DNA from: Edolisoma coerulescens
Lineage: Eukaryota > Chordata > Aves > Passeriformes > Campephagidae
DNA: 64,000 bases
NCBI GenBank assembly: GCA_013397115.1
Contig: VWZW01002546.1
Span: 343,247 to 407,246, forward strand
Direction of reading: 5' to 3'
Of the stretch, positions 50,330 to 62,400 are shown in pieces (positions within the stretch are counted from its first letter, which is position 1; each line of letters begins with the position of its first letter). Position numbers and translations under genes: made by a program. The notes below the pieces were generated by a model that searched no databases, was not told where the DNA came from, and was given only the letters and a program-made list of their open reading frames with translations.

Positions 50330-50560
50330 ACTGCTCCTAAATTATTCATTTTCTTTAAGCAATCAATATTAATAATCTGATTTGCTCCTTGGCATTTTTA
50401 GTCACACTTCTGTTTAACTGACTGTAAATAAAGGTCACTTGGAGGCTTCCTGCTGCTGTTCTGAAGGTCCTTGCCTAATTAATTCCCAACACTTTTTTTC
50501 CCTGTGACTCTGATTAGCAGTTGCAATCAAGTTCAGCAATTAGCTGCCTCCCTGCACAGT
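50330..50560. promoter_or_regulatory. candidate conserved-looking non-coding block
   Basis: Repeat-free sequence with CTAATTAATT near 50475, CAATTAG near 50539 and AATATTAATAAT near 50365. It also has an AGGTCA nuclear-receptor half-site near 50433. The mixture resembles vertebrate conserved non-coding elements, but this is an impression and no alignment was possible. Confidence 0.18.
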
Positions 50561-52614
50561 GATTTGCTCACTCTACCTCCTTGTATAGAGCTACATTTGG
50601 TCTCTACTATACAAAGGCAAATGGAGGAATTTAAATGTATTTGTTTTGTGTTCCATGACTATGCAGAACAGATCAGATTTGTCACTGCTTGCACATAACC
50701 TTTGCCCATCTACATCATACCTCCTAATCATCCATGATGCCCCCAAAAGACATCATAAACATAATGAACAGCCTCACCAACAACCCGCTTGTGATATGCC
50801 TGATCTCAGACTCGTGAATCAACACACAGCTACAGCACATAAAATCATTCTTGGCTCTTTAAGAACTCCTATGGTTTAGCTTACATAAAATTATTTTTTT
50901 AAAAAGTGGTTGCTTCATATTTAATGACTTTACCTTAGTCTGCTTGGGGCCCATGAACAAGCCCCCAGTTCAAACACCTTTGGATGCCTGCTTCCAGTTC
51001 ACAAGAAGACACAGATCTTACTCGTGTTGAAGCTCGAGAAATAACAACTTCAATGAACTCTTTTCATCCTTTCATTCAGAACCATGGAAAAGTTGCTGGA
51101 AATTTCAGTACTAATTTAACTAATAAGTTAGACTCTAGTAGGAAGGGATATCTAATTAGTAGTTGAAAGTGTCAAGAGTACACAGACTCCTCCAGGAGAC
51201 TCCTCTGCAGCAAGTATGTATTTGAAAATCAAGGAGCAAGAGACAAAGAGTTACAACAAACATTACATCAATATCATAAGCATTCTTTACAGGCTTTCCA
51301 GTGTTCTCTTTCCTTATTACTGCATCCTGGGTAACAGCTTCCAAGCAATAGTGTTTAATGAAGAATTCCTGCAAAGAAAGTACTTTTTTTTTTCAAGTTT
51401 GTTTGTAAGTTCATAATTTAAATTATTCTAATTTAAACAGTGACTCCATATGGATATTAATTCAGGCAGAATTGTTTCCATTGTCTGAACAGAAAACTAA
51501 GATGTATGCACAAGAGAAATCCTTCTTTAGCTGAAGTTTGTTTCAATGCATTTACACGTCCAATGAATCTACAGACAGATTTTAAAAAGGTGATAGAATT
51601 GTACCTGTGAGAAATATTGGCATGTCAATCCACAATGGTTTCTTTAGTATTACTATTATTTTATGCATCCCTGTCCTTGACAAGTAAGCCAACAGTAGGA
51701 CTGAATAATACCACCAGAATGGAATGAATATTTCTGAATACATTTAAGACATAGCCAGACTGTAAGGAAGAAAATGATATGTCTAAATTCTCACATATGG
51801 GGCATATGGATTTAAATTGTCACCTACCTTTCACAACTCACTACAAAAATGTCAACATATTTCATTTTGGTCTTGGAGTTCTTGGAGCTTAGGGGAGTTT
51901 TGTATTGCTGGGTTTAAGTGCCCTGAAAAAGAAATGGATCAGAACTTAATCTGGTTACTCTTTACTTACAATTTACTAAGTACATAAAAACAGTTATTTA
52001 AACAATAGTCCATTTCTGCAGCTAACACCTACAGAACCTCTCTTCTGACAGCAGCAAGCCAAAGCATGCATGCCTTGAACAAGCAAATTTTCTTTCTCCT
52101 TTCTGTTCTGGCAAGTGTGTTCTCTTAATCTCACAGGGGATCTGTCAGCTTTCCCCAGCTCCTAAAGCAATTCTTTAGCACTTATTGAAAAGTTCTGTAA
52201 GCGAAAGGCAGCAAAGCTGACTGGTGTTTGCACGCAGAGACAGGCAACCAGAGCACTGAGTCACTCTGCCTCTCCAGCGTGTGCTGCACAAAATCAGGGC
52301 TAGAAGCAACAGTTAAATCACTCTTGGACTTACCACTTAATGAACATAAATACACAAAATATGCCATTTGTTGGCATGATGATATTGCTGTGAATCATTA
52401 TATAAAACATACGGTGCTTTGAAATATAGGCATGTACACACAGCACAGCACTTGTATGGCTGTAAAACTCACACACTCAAAACAGATCACTCATTTCTAG
52501 GGTGGCAACTTTCCATGGTTGGTCTCATCCCAATCCCATTGGAACAGTTAAAAAAAAAGTCCTTTCAGTTATTTGAGATTTATGACAATGAAATGTATTG
52601 GTTTGGTTGAATAA

Positions 52615-52706
52615 AAATCCAAACCAAACCCACCACAAAACAAACAACAGAAAACCCAGTCAACCAACCAACTAAAAAACCATAACAAAACAAAACAAAA
52701 CAAAAT
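52615..52706. repeat. A/C-rich low-complexity tract with (CAAAA)4
   Basis: A/C-rich sequence with CCAAC and CAAA words, ending in four CAAAA pentamers (52686-52705). The 73-codon minus-strand frame over it, rich in Phe, Trp and Leu, is an artefact of the repeat. Confidence 0.88.
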
Positions 52707-55198
52707 GCTAAAACTTATCCTAAGGAAATAAATTGCAGAATTTAATGAGGTGTCTTTGCCTAAGAAAATATCAAGAGGAACCAAAGCCATTGTTACAGAC
52801 TTGCAAATGTGCTAATGTTTGGTTAGACTCTCTGTGAATTTTTGTTCAGTCAAAAATGTATGTGATGCACATGCCTTTCTTTCACCAGCTCTTTCCTGCA
52901 GTTGCTCTGAAGTTACATGAGCAGAGAACATGGCAACTAGGTCTTGCTTGTTTAGTGTCTGTTGCATGAAATCACATATCATTACTGTTTTCTCTATAGG
53001 ACATAAAGTATCCATCAGATTTGGAGCAGAGCACTCACGTTAGAAAAACATGCCATCTCCATAACCTTGGAAAACAGATTTATCTCCTCAAATTTGTGTA
53101 ATAGCATTTATAATTACTCATTGGGGAGGTATTATTTATGAAAGCTTTCCTGAATGTAATGCTTTGCAAACACATAAAGGATTAAGTAGGTATTTGTTGC
53201 CTTGTGCTTGGAAGAACAAAGCAAGCTGTATGGGGAGAACTGTCTTCCTCCTGTCCCAGGTTTTGCTTCCTTCCTCTGAGCCCAGTGTGCGTAGCATTGG
53301 CTGAGGCTGAGGAAGCAGAGGAAAAGCAGAAGTGATGGGTGGTCTGAAAGACACTGTCTGCACCTTATCCCTTCTTCATAAACGTAGCAGTTATTCAGGA
53401 GGATGGCTCACTGACATTTGAAACCTTTACTCTCTATTGGGAGTTTACTTCCCACCAAAACATGAATTTACACTTAGTTTTATTCTCTCTGCGCCTTGAG
53501 GACAACTTTAGAATATTTATTGGGAATTTTTCCACAACACATTCCACAACAGAACTTTATACCTATCCCCTAATACCATATGCAATTTATGGAACAGGTG
53601 ATGCCAGAGCAGCAATCTACCTGCACCTGGTAAACATTTTGTCCTTTCTGCTAAATTTTTGAGGCAGTTGATTTTTGCCCTCTGTATTGAAGTAGTGGTA
53701 GTTCTGAGATACTCTGTGTATTAGGCATGTTTGGAAAGAAAGGCCCTAAATATTGTATTTGATCCTGTTGTATGGAAGATGCTGTCTCCCAACACATCAA
53801 TCAAATCTAACGACAGTGAACAGTAATGACCATTCTTTGACTGAAACAGCATTACCACAAATCTATCTAGCAATAAATAGGCTACTGCTGGTTGAGGTGG
53901 TACTTTTAACATGGCTGATATTTTAATAAATAAGATACAAAGTGGAGATGCAAGAGGTTTCTTGCTGGTTTTGTTTAAAAAGTTCTAGATTGTTTTGTTC
54001 TGGCAGTGTTGAACAAGAGCAGCTGAGTTCAGGGACTGCCCTGACACCTACCTTGAAAATGAAATTAAGAAACGAATGACATTATTTGCAAATTGAAAAG
54101 CTTCAAAGTCCATGTATATCTTATGTATTCCTTATGATTTTTTCCCTCTCTTGTATATATTTCTTCCTGAAATCAAAGAAAAAGCTTCAAGAAATTAAAT
54201 GCCAAAAAACCTGTATTCATGCAGTATTAAATTTATGTGGTGAACTACTCACATGTCAAGAAATGCCAAAGCTAAGGAGAAATCCACAACTATGAGACTG
54301 TTGTCCTCTGTGTGTGTGTTACAATAGTCTTCAGTTACACCATCACATAGAACACAAAAATAGAATATGAATGTTTTTCCTACCCTGAAGTATGAATAAT
54401 GTTTGGATAAGTCAAGGAAAATAAAACTTCTTTGTCTCTAATAAAAAGAAAGAAAGGAAAAAAAAAGGAGCAGGAGGCTTGGCCTATCGGGTCATTCCTC
54501 TGAGAGAACACGGATGGTTGTGGCCCAATATTTTTGATTCTACTCTTTTTACTGATGAAGTAATGGTAGTTGTGTGCAAAGTTTGCAATTTCTTGCATCC
54601 TTGTCCTTTCTGTACAAGAAATTAGGGCATACAGTAATGCATTATCTGTGATTCCTATGTCCTATGTTGGAGAAGTAGGCTGAACTGCACTGGATATGTG
54701 AAAACTTGCAAATTTGAGGATCGCAAAGACATGCCCCTTTCTGAAGAGGAGCCCAGTAAAGATGCCTAATGGGTTCTTCTCCCTTCCTACAAAATCCTGA
54801 AAGCTTTGCAAAGTTCCAATGAGGAACAACAACAGATTATTCTTTTAATTTTACAGATGGCACTGTAACCTGTAGTCCTTGTCTAGTGCAGACAAAGCAT
54901 TCAAAGCAGCTGACTTTGAACAGTAGATGACCCAGGAAATCTCTCTTTAGGTCTATTAACTGCCAAGAAAGAGGAATCTTAAGTCTGTACAGTTTTAAAT
55001 ATTTGAAAGATAGACCACAAAAAATCTTGCTGTTTCCCAACCCCACTGACGTTAGCAATAGGATGAAGTGGTATGTGAGCAGGTATTCAAAATAATAAAA
55101 AGAAAATAAACACTATATATCACTTCTGCTGATGCAAATGCAGCAAAAAATACCTCTACCCTTGTGAATCTAATCTAAATGAAGTGAAAACAAATGAA

Positions 55199-55222
55199 GA
55201 GGGAGGGAGGGAGGGAGAGAAA
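55199..55222. repeat. (GGGA)n microsatellite
   Basis: About five GGGA units followed by GAGAAAGG. It is purine-only on the plus strand. Confidence 0.85.
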
Positions 55223-55539
55223 GGATTTTTAGAATGGCAGGAAGAAAAGGTAGCAGGTGTCAAGAAAAATGTACTATTATATTCTGTGAAAGAATCTTAC
55301 GGAACTGGTGCAAAAAAACAGTGATAAAATACATACTTGTGAACGCAGTTAAACCTTTCATAGGTGATCCTACAGCACCAGGGCACTTTAACGTATTGCA
55401 TGAAGATTAGTGCTAAAGTTATAGGAATATGATTTCTCCCAAAGAACACAGGAAACTAATTCTGCTCATAACAGTTCAATGAATATAATAAGATCTCTCT
55501 GATTCATTGATTTTGGAATGAATGCAGAAAATTCACACT

Positions 55540-56415
55540 CACAGAATCACAGAGTTGCAGAATCACAGGGTTACAGAAATTCTGAGTTTGGAACAGATCT
55601 CTGAAGGTCTAATTCTCATGCTCAAATGGGTCACCTAGAGCTGGTTGCTCAGGATTGTTCCCAGACAGCTGTTGAACATCGTCAAGAATGAAAACTCCAC
55701 CTTCCCCACTTCCTTGGACAACCTGTGCCAGTGCTCAGTCATCTTCACAGTGACTAAGTGTTGATGTTCAGCTGAAGTCTCCTGTGCTTCAGTTTCTGCC
55801 CACTGTCTCTGGTTGTGTCACTGGGCACCACTGGAAAGAGCTCTGTTCTCTCAGCAGCTTCTCTTCAAGTATGTAAATATGTTGATGAGATTCCCCTGAA
55901 CCTTCTTTTCACAGGTTGAACATTCACAGAACTCATAGCCTTTCCTCCTAGGAAAGATGCTTCTGTCCTTTCATCACCTTGGTGGCCCTTCACTTGGCTC
56001 TTTCCAGAAGCTCCATGTCTCTCTCATACTGACAAGCCCAGAACTGGACACAGCACTCCAGGTGCGCCTCACCAGGGCTGAGCAGAGGAACAGGATCACC
56101 TCCCTCGACCTGTTGGCAGTGCTCTTCTGAATGTACCCCAGGATACCTTTCACTTTTGCAACAGGTCCTCTCTGCTGTCCCATGTTCAACTTGATGGCCA
56201 CCAGCACCCCCTGGACCATTTTCTGCAAAGCTGCTTTTCAGCTGGGTGTCCCCCTGCATATACTGCTTCCTAGGGTTTCTCCTCTCTAGGCACAGGACTT
56301 TGCACTTAGCCTCTTTAAACTTCACCTGGTTCCTGTTGGCCCCTCCTCTCAGCATGTTAAGGTTCCTTGGATGGCAGCACAGCCCTGTGGTATATCAGTC
56401 CCTCCTCCCGGTCAG
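55540..56415 (-). mobile_element. CR1 LINE fragment, third subfamily, longest copy
   Basis: A 5'-truncated CR1 on the minus strand, about 876 bp. The 3' tail shows five consecutive degenerate octamers (CACAGAAT, CACAGAGT, TGCAGAAT, CACAGGGT, TACAGAAA; 55540-55579), the clearest tail in the window. Diagnostic plus-strand words include GGGTCACCTAGAGCTGGTTG, CAACCTGTGCCAGTGCTCAG, GTCACTGGGCACCACTGG and CCCAGAACTGGACACAGCAC. Minus-strand frames encode pieces of the reverse-transcriptase C-terminal region split over at least two frames: KFKEAKCKVLCLERRNPRKQY, NRSREVILFLCSALV and CVQFWACQYERDMELLER. The frameshifts show it is dead. Similarity ends near 56415, within the word matching GGATGGCAGCACAGCCCTGT and the bases after it. 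Confidence 0.92.
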
Positions 56416-59400
56416 GTGCCATTCATTTTTATTATTTTTTAGTTGGAAACAGTTTGTCTCTTAGTTGAATTTTTAAATGGATGAAGTGCAATGTGTTTTC
56501 TGCATATGAAATTTTCAGGAGCTGTGTAGCAGTGGAGTTATCCAGACATACATTATTGGAAAACCTCCAATTCTTCCCTCACTGGGAGTATGTACACAGC
56601 CCTGCTTGAATCCAGTCTCATCCAGCTTCAGGTAGCCTTAGATCCTAACACACTTTAGTCACTCAAAAGTATACCACAGTTCTCAGAGGAGATACAATAA
56701 TGCCAAGATCACATAATCTGTGCCACAGGGTCAGGTGTAGACAATTGTAGGAAATATACCTAAGTGTAAGCAACTCCCTGATATAATATTAAAGGTACGG
56801 ATGAGAGACGGGAAATCTCAGCTGAAGTTCTGTTTTGCTCTTGTTATCCCACTGCTGTTGACTCTTACTTCTCCGAGGTATGTTAAATGTGCTGGCAGCT
56901 GGGATTACCCTGCTGACCCAGATCTCCTTTCCTAGTGTTTTCATGAGATGCATGTTTATCAGACCCAGAAAATTCCACTGTCTCAGGAATGCAAGGACAA
57001 AGAATAATCTCTGAAGCCTCATGTCAGAGCAAAACAAATGAAATGAGCAGCTAGCAAGAGAGAGTACTGTCATGACTTAAATAAAATGATTAAAAATAAA
57101 TGTATGCTTTAGAAGTGAACCAAGAAGAAGCAGTCATGAGTCAGTGTGGAAGGAAAGATATTCAAGTTGAATGTTCTACACAACATAAGACACCATTTGC
57201 ATACATGACAAAAACATCATTAGGAATACTAGAAGGAAAACATAAGAATGCTCAGAGTAAAATTCTGTAGTCGGGACATATTCAGCATCTAACATTAATA
57301 ATGTTAATATTGCTAGAAAATCTTGATTTTTGATGATAACTTTACAGATCCAGGAAGTGCACAGGCCACAACACATTGTTTCTCCTGTTCAGTCTCAATT
57401 ATGTCCTTCTGTTTGTCAATAGTCAAACAGATACAATTTCAGTGACAGACTCTAAGTAGGAAACATCAGCTGAAGAGCATGGAGAAAAATTGCATAGCTA
57501 CAAAAGTAGATAATCTGTAAATGACAAATCAACCCCAAAAGAATTCCCACTTTATCCTCAGTAGTGAGAATGAAATTGTTCTCTAAATGCAGTATTTAAT
57601 TTATTCTTTATGTGTTAATTTTACAAGAGATCATAAAAATCTCTTCACTTTCAACCTTTTGCAATGGTATCCCACCTTATAGACATATATGGCTATCTCT
57701 AAATCTTTGATATACATTTTCTAAAGAGAAATTAATACACATGATTTTGAAATCATCTACTCTGAGATACATCTAGTGCTTTTGTTTAAAGCTTTTTTAG
57801 TTAGTTGACAAATAGTTTTCATTCTTTTCTCAATACATGATATTATGTTGGCCAGCATGAAAATTTTCCACTTTAATTTGACCATGAGAGCAGCTACAGA
57901 TGAAGCTTTCCCAGTCACTGGCCACATTGACTGCTGGTAGAACCCTCAAGACCGTCTCTCATGTCTCATGATAGAGCCTGTTTGGTCCTCACCAGAAAGA
58001 ATCACGATCTTTCTCATTTTCCTGAATATTTTAAACATGATAAACAAGGATTTTCACTTAGTTTTTATGCTTGATCAGACATTCATTGCTATTACATCTG
58101 TGAAAGTACTTTAACAAATTCAGTGTTTGTTTTATGAAGGCATGAACCAAGTTTTTAGCATCTCTGAAGATGTAGGTACCAATAACTGCCAGGTGTCTGA
58201 GAGACCAGTGATTTTTGGCCATTAAAGCTTCTTTTGCAGCTAGTGCACTTTATAATGAATTTTAATAAGTATTTTCTTCTTTGTGCTGTAGATAGCCTAG
58301 TTCTTTAGCATGTGGATTTTAGAGACAGAAATGGCAAATACTTTTCTTTCTACTCCTGTGAAGGAAACAATATTTTAAAAGTAGATGAGGTGTGAAGTTC
58401 TATTCCAGAGCTCTGTATCCACTCTTGGCTTTCATCTACATAGGCAGTTTGGATTGTGTGAAAATACATAAACCCCATTGTGACAAGTGAGAACTACTGC
58501 AAGTGCTTTTTAACTTAAATATTTAAGTTAAAGCATTTGAAATCTGCTAAAGGCAATCTGTATAAAGGGGGAAAATATTCAGGGAAGTTCAAACTTGAAA
58601 GTTGAGAAAAGAAGTGGAAAAAGTGGGCAGTCCAACATGCTAAACCAGCACAGTCCACTTTCCTGTTTCAGAGACATCTGTAGAAAGTAGGAAGTAACTT
58701 CAAACCCCTCAGAAGTCATCTATTTTTCATAATTTTGGCTTTTAGAATGGTTGATGTTTGTTATTGTGTGCAGAACCTTTTATATTCAGCTTTGTCTTCT
58801 TTTCACTAAGCAGATAATGGTGCTGTCTCCTTCAGTGGTCTACATGGAGGATGTTGTAGGTCCTCCAGTCCACTCACAGCTCCTAATTTTCATCTCTCAT
58901 TCATCCCATTCATGCTGATTTAAACCCCACCACAGCAAGTCATCAACCAACATTGCTGTCTTCATGGTCCTCACCTTTCCTGATAAAGGAGAGCAGCCAT
59001 TCTTCTGAGCATTCCTTGGACTCTTGTCTGACTCTCTGCTCTTTTCACAGACCCAAAGCTCAGTGAAGCTTGAGAAAATCAGTAACAGCTTAATAGTTTA
59101 TTAATAGTTGTAGAAGTTGCCAAATGCTTATGCAATCTCTTTTTTCCTAATAATTCCTATCTTTGTCTCTTCATCTGTAACCCTCCATTTGAATGCTCAT
59201 TCCTCAACTTAAACTTACATGCCTCCCAAAACATCTAATAATAAACAGCATTTCTTGTTCTGTGCTTTATTTTCATCCTGTGCTCTCAGTTCACACTTTG
59301 CCTTTCATTATTTATTTCCTTGACCACAAGAATACTCTTAAATCTATTCCTTAGTCTCTTACTACATATAGAAAAAATTGTCATCTTTTTTTCTCAGTCT

Positions 59401-62400
59401 GACCTTTTTTATAGCTCAAGCGTGGATCTAAGATACCCCAAAAAAGACAGTAAGGGTTTCATTATCTCTCTGATGATGCCTATTCTGCCTACAAGTCTTC
59501 TTTACCAACTTTTTCACTCCCTACTTTTAATCTACGTATCTAAATTTTGCCCTCAAAATGGACAGCCTCAATTTTCACAGCTTTTCTGTGCTTTGTCTCC
59601 CTCTGTCATTTCCTTGTACTTTATCCAGCCTGTTCAGCATCATATTCCTCAGTCATTCAGGCCTGTTTCATACCCCAGCTCTCTTCCTTTCCAAATCATT
59701 CAACAATATATTCTGCTCTGAAATATTTCATTTCAATAGGTTTTGCTAACAATGTAAAGACAGATGAATTTAAAAAAGAAGTATAGCAAACCACATGGAT
59801 GACTTAATCACTTAACTGTTTTCCTTTTCATGGTACCCTCCTCCCTTTTGTTTTCACATATGTTTCTAACTAATGCAATATTTATTCACTTTTCCAATGC
59901 ATCTGCTTACACACGCTGCATATCATCTCTTCCTCCCAAAAATTTTATTCTTCACATATAAAGCACAGTTAAATGGACTGGTATGGTTTTCCATCTAGTC
60001 TGTGGACTATATTGATTTCTATCCATGTTGCTTATCTTAGGAAAGAAAAAGTGAATAATCTTTGGCAGATTTTTCTAGTAAGTAAATCTCAGCTGCTCTA
60101 AGCTTATAATAATTTGCACACTAATATATTCTGTAGATTTAAAGGAGAGTGTTCTAATATTATTAGAATTGACTCATTTTTTAGGGACACTGCAGCTGTG
60201 CTAATACGTATGAGCAGGGGGCACAATTAAAGGATGGGTCATTTGGACAGATTGTCCTTGTTCTCCACTGTTCCTTGACTTCTGAAAACAGCCCCTGGAG
60301 ATGGAATGAAGCTTTTCAGGAGGGCAAAAAACCAGTATGGCAATCTGAGTGATGGAGCATGGAGTGGGGAAGAACTAAAGGCCAAAGGAAAGACTAAAAA
60401 GAGATTTCCACCGCCACCTTTCAGAGCAAAATTGTCTTTTCAGAAGTACAATATTAAGTGAAAAGAGAAAATTTTTTAAATAATAAAAATATTAAAATAT
60501 TAAAAAATGTAAATATTACTTTCTACAATAGGTTTTACAGGGTTTTGTACACACACATATCCAAGGAACCTGTATTTCTTAATAAGACTGTGTTTTTAAG
60601 GCCTGTTTTGTCTGTACAAATCTTTTTGAGATTGTATTATATATGATTCTCCATTCAATTTCCCAGCCTTTGAATAACACATTTGCTACAGGTTTACTAC
60701 CAAGAGAAATATTTCTGTCCTATTATTGTAGTTTCTAAATGTGCAGACACTCTGGAATGCACAGCTGAAAGACTTCTGCTCAATTTTTTCCATATTACCA
60801 AATAAAAAATTAATATTAAAAATTAAGACCTACTATTTTCAGTGAAATAGTTTTGGCTCTCATTTTCCTCGTGAAATTGCAATTAGCTAGTTACATTTAG
60901 GATTTTTGATTCTGGTTCCTAGCCTCTTTTTTAGTTTAATTTCTAGAAAGGAAAATGGATAAAATAGAGGAGTAATCTGCATATATCACTTTTTGATAAA
61001 ATGTATATCTACATAAATATATAAATAGACATAGATATTTATAAAATCAATTACAAGCACACCGTTATTTTAAAACTATTCTTAACTGAGGTGAGATTCA
61101 CAGTAGTTTTCTCTACTTCTTAAAATACTGAGAGAAATATAGATTATTTTCACCAATAAATCTGTGAGTAAGCCGCAATTTAATTCTGTTTCCCTAATTT
61201 ATCCTCTTCTGTTGCTCAGTCTGAAGCAACTCAGATGAAGGGTGGTCATTTAGAAAGACGTCAGTTTCAATGTGGAAAAAAAAATTACTTCACAGACTTA
61301 CCTGTAGTGATCCAGACTTTATCTTACCATTAATATGGCTCAGATTATTCTATTTATAACCCTGCTAGTGGCAGACCTTCTGCCTGTCCAACAGGCTAGA
61401 CAGGGCTTGTGTATGGAAAAAAAAAAGATGCCAAGCCACTAACCTAGAAAAAATGAGATCTGTTGTTCAGCCGTTCCCTTTATGGGATCTCATAGCAAAT
61501 TCTCAGGCTTGTATGAGAACACCAACAGGCTACAGCACTGTTTGACGCCAGAGGAATGTATTAGTTGCTCAGCTTCACACAGACTGCAAAAATGTAGGAA
61601 GAAGCTCCAATGCCAACAGAATGGGAAGCCCAGCTCCCTGCTTCTGCCACAGCACAGACGAGCCATGTAGGGAGAGGTCAGCCTCTCCCTGGTGGGGCAG
61701 AGGAGACCCCCGGCTGCACAGGTGAACAAACAAGTAGGGGCTCTAGCAAAAGGGAAGAAGGAAGGGAAATTGCGGAAAGGGAAAGCTCTGAAGCCTACAA
61801 ACCTTACAGTGAGCTGTTGTATTAGGTTCATGAGCACTACTGTGGATCTGTTCAAATGCCTGGTCACTTGGATGAGCATTTGGATAGCTCTCAAACCTTT
61901 GGCTACTGATCTGAGCTATGTCTGTTGACTTTTGTCCACTGCCTGTGTCTGTGCTGTGGAGAGCAAGGCTTGGCAGGGGATGAACTGACAGCAGAGCAGG
62001 CTAGCTCTGGCCTTCACATTAACACATCCTGTGCTTTGGCATCACACAGCATTCCTGGAGTGGGAGTTTTGGGAAGAGACACTTTGTGCTGCTTGCCAGA
62101 TGGGACTCAGAGGGTTTTAAAAAAAGCGTGAAAAACCACATGCAAATAAACAGAGTGGTAAGAAAATGTGAATGAGGGAATTTGTTTGGGCTGAGAAATC
62201 CCTTTCTTCCTGCTCCTTCCTCTGACTTTTTAAATTAATAATCATACCTTTTATTAAAAAATGAGACAGAAAGAGGTCTCTGAAAACATGTGCCGGTGCA
62301 AAAGGACAAAAATTGAGGTTTTAGCTCAAACACGATAGACAGGAAACACAACCATTTCACAAAAGAAACACCCCCAAGCTTAAGCCCACAGAACCTATAG

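Larger units (their letters stand above)
47621..55539. other. non-coding AT-rich DNA, no gene seen
   Basis: Mostly unique AT-rich DNA with short open frames of up to about 99 codons. It contains an A/G run near 49491-49520, the motif-rich block at 50330-50560, a CAAAA microsatellite at 52615-52706, a purine run near 54446-54472 and a GGGA microsatellite at 55199-55222. No exon or named transposon was found before the CR1 at 55540. Confidence 0.65.

Noticed and set aside
59320..59721. 133-codon plus-strand frame rich in Leu, Phe and Ser
   Set aside because: Hydrophobicity follows from T-rich DNA, with a low-complexity codon pattern, no domain, and alternative frames open in the same place.
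61490..61894. 134-codon minus-strand frame as a gene or transposon ORF
   Set aside because: Near chance length, overlapping open frames on the plus strand, no domain recognised, no terminal repeats nearby.
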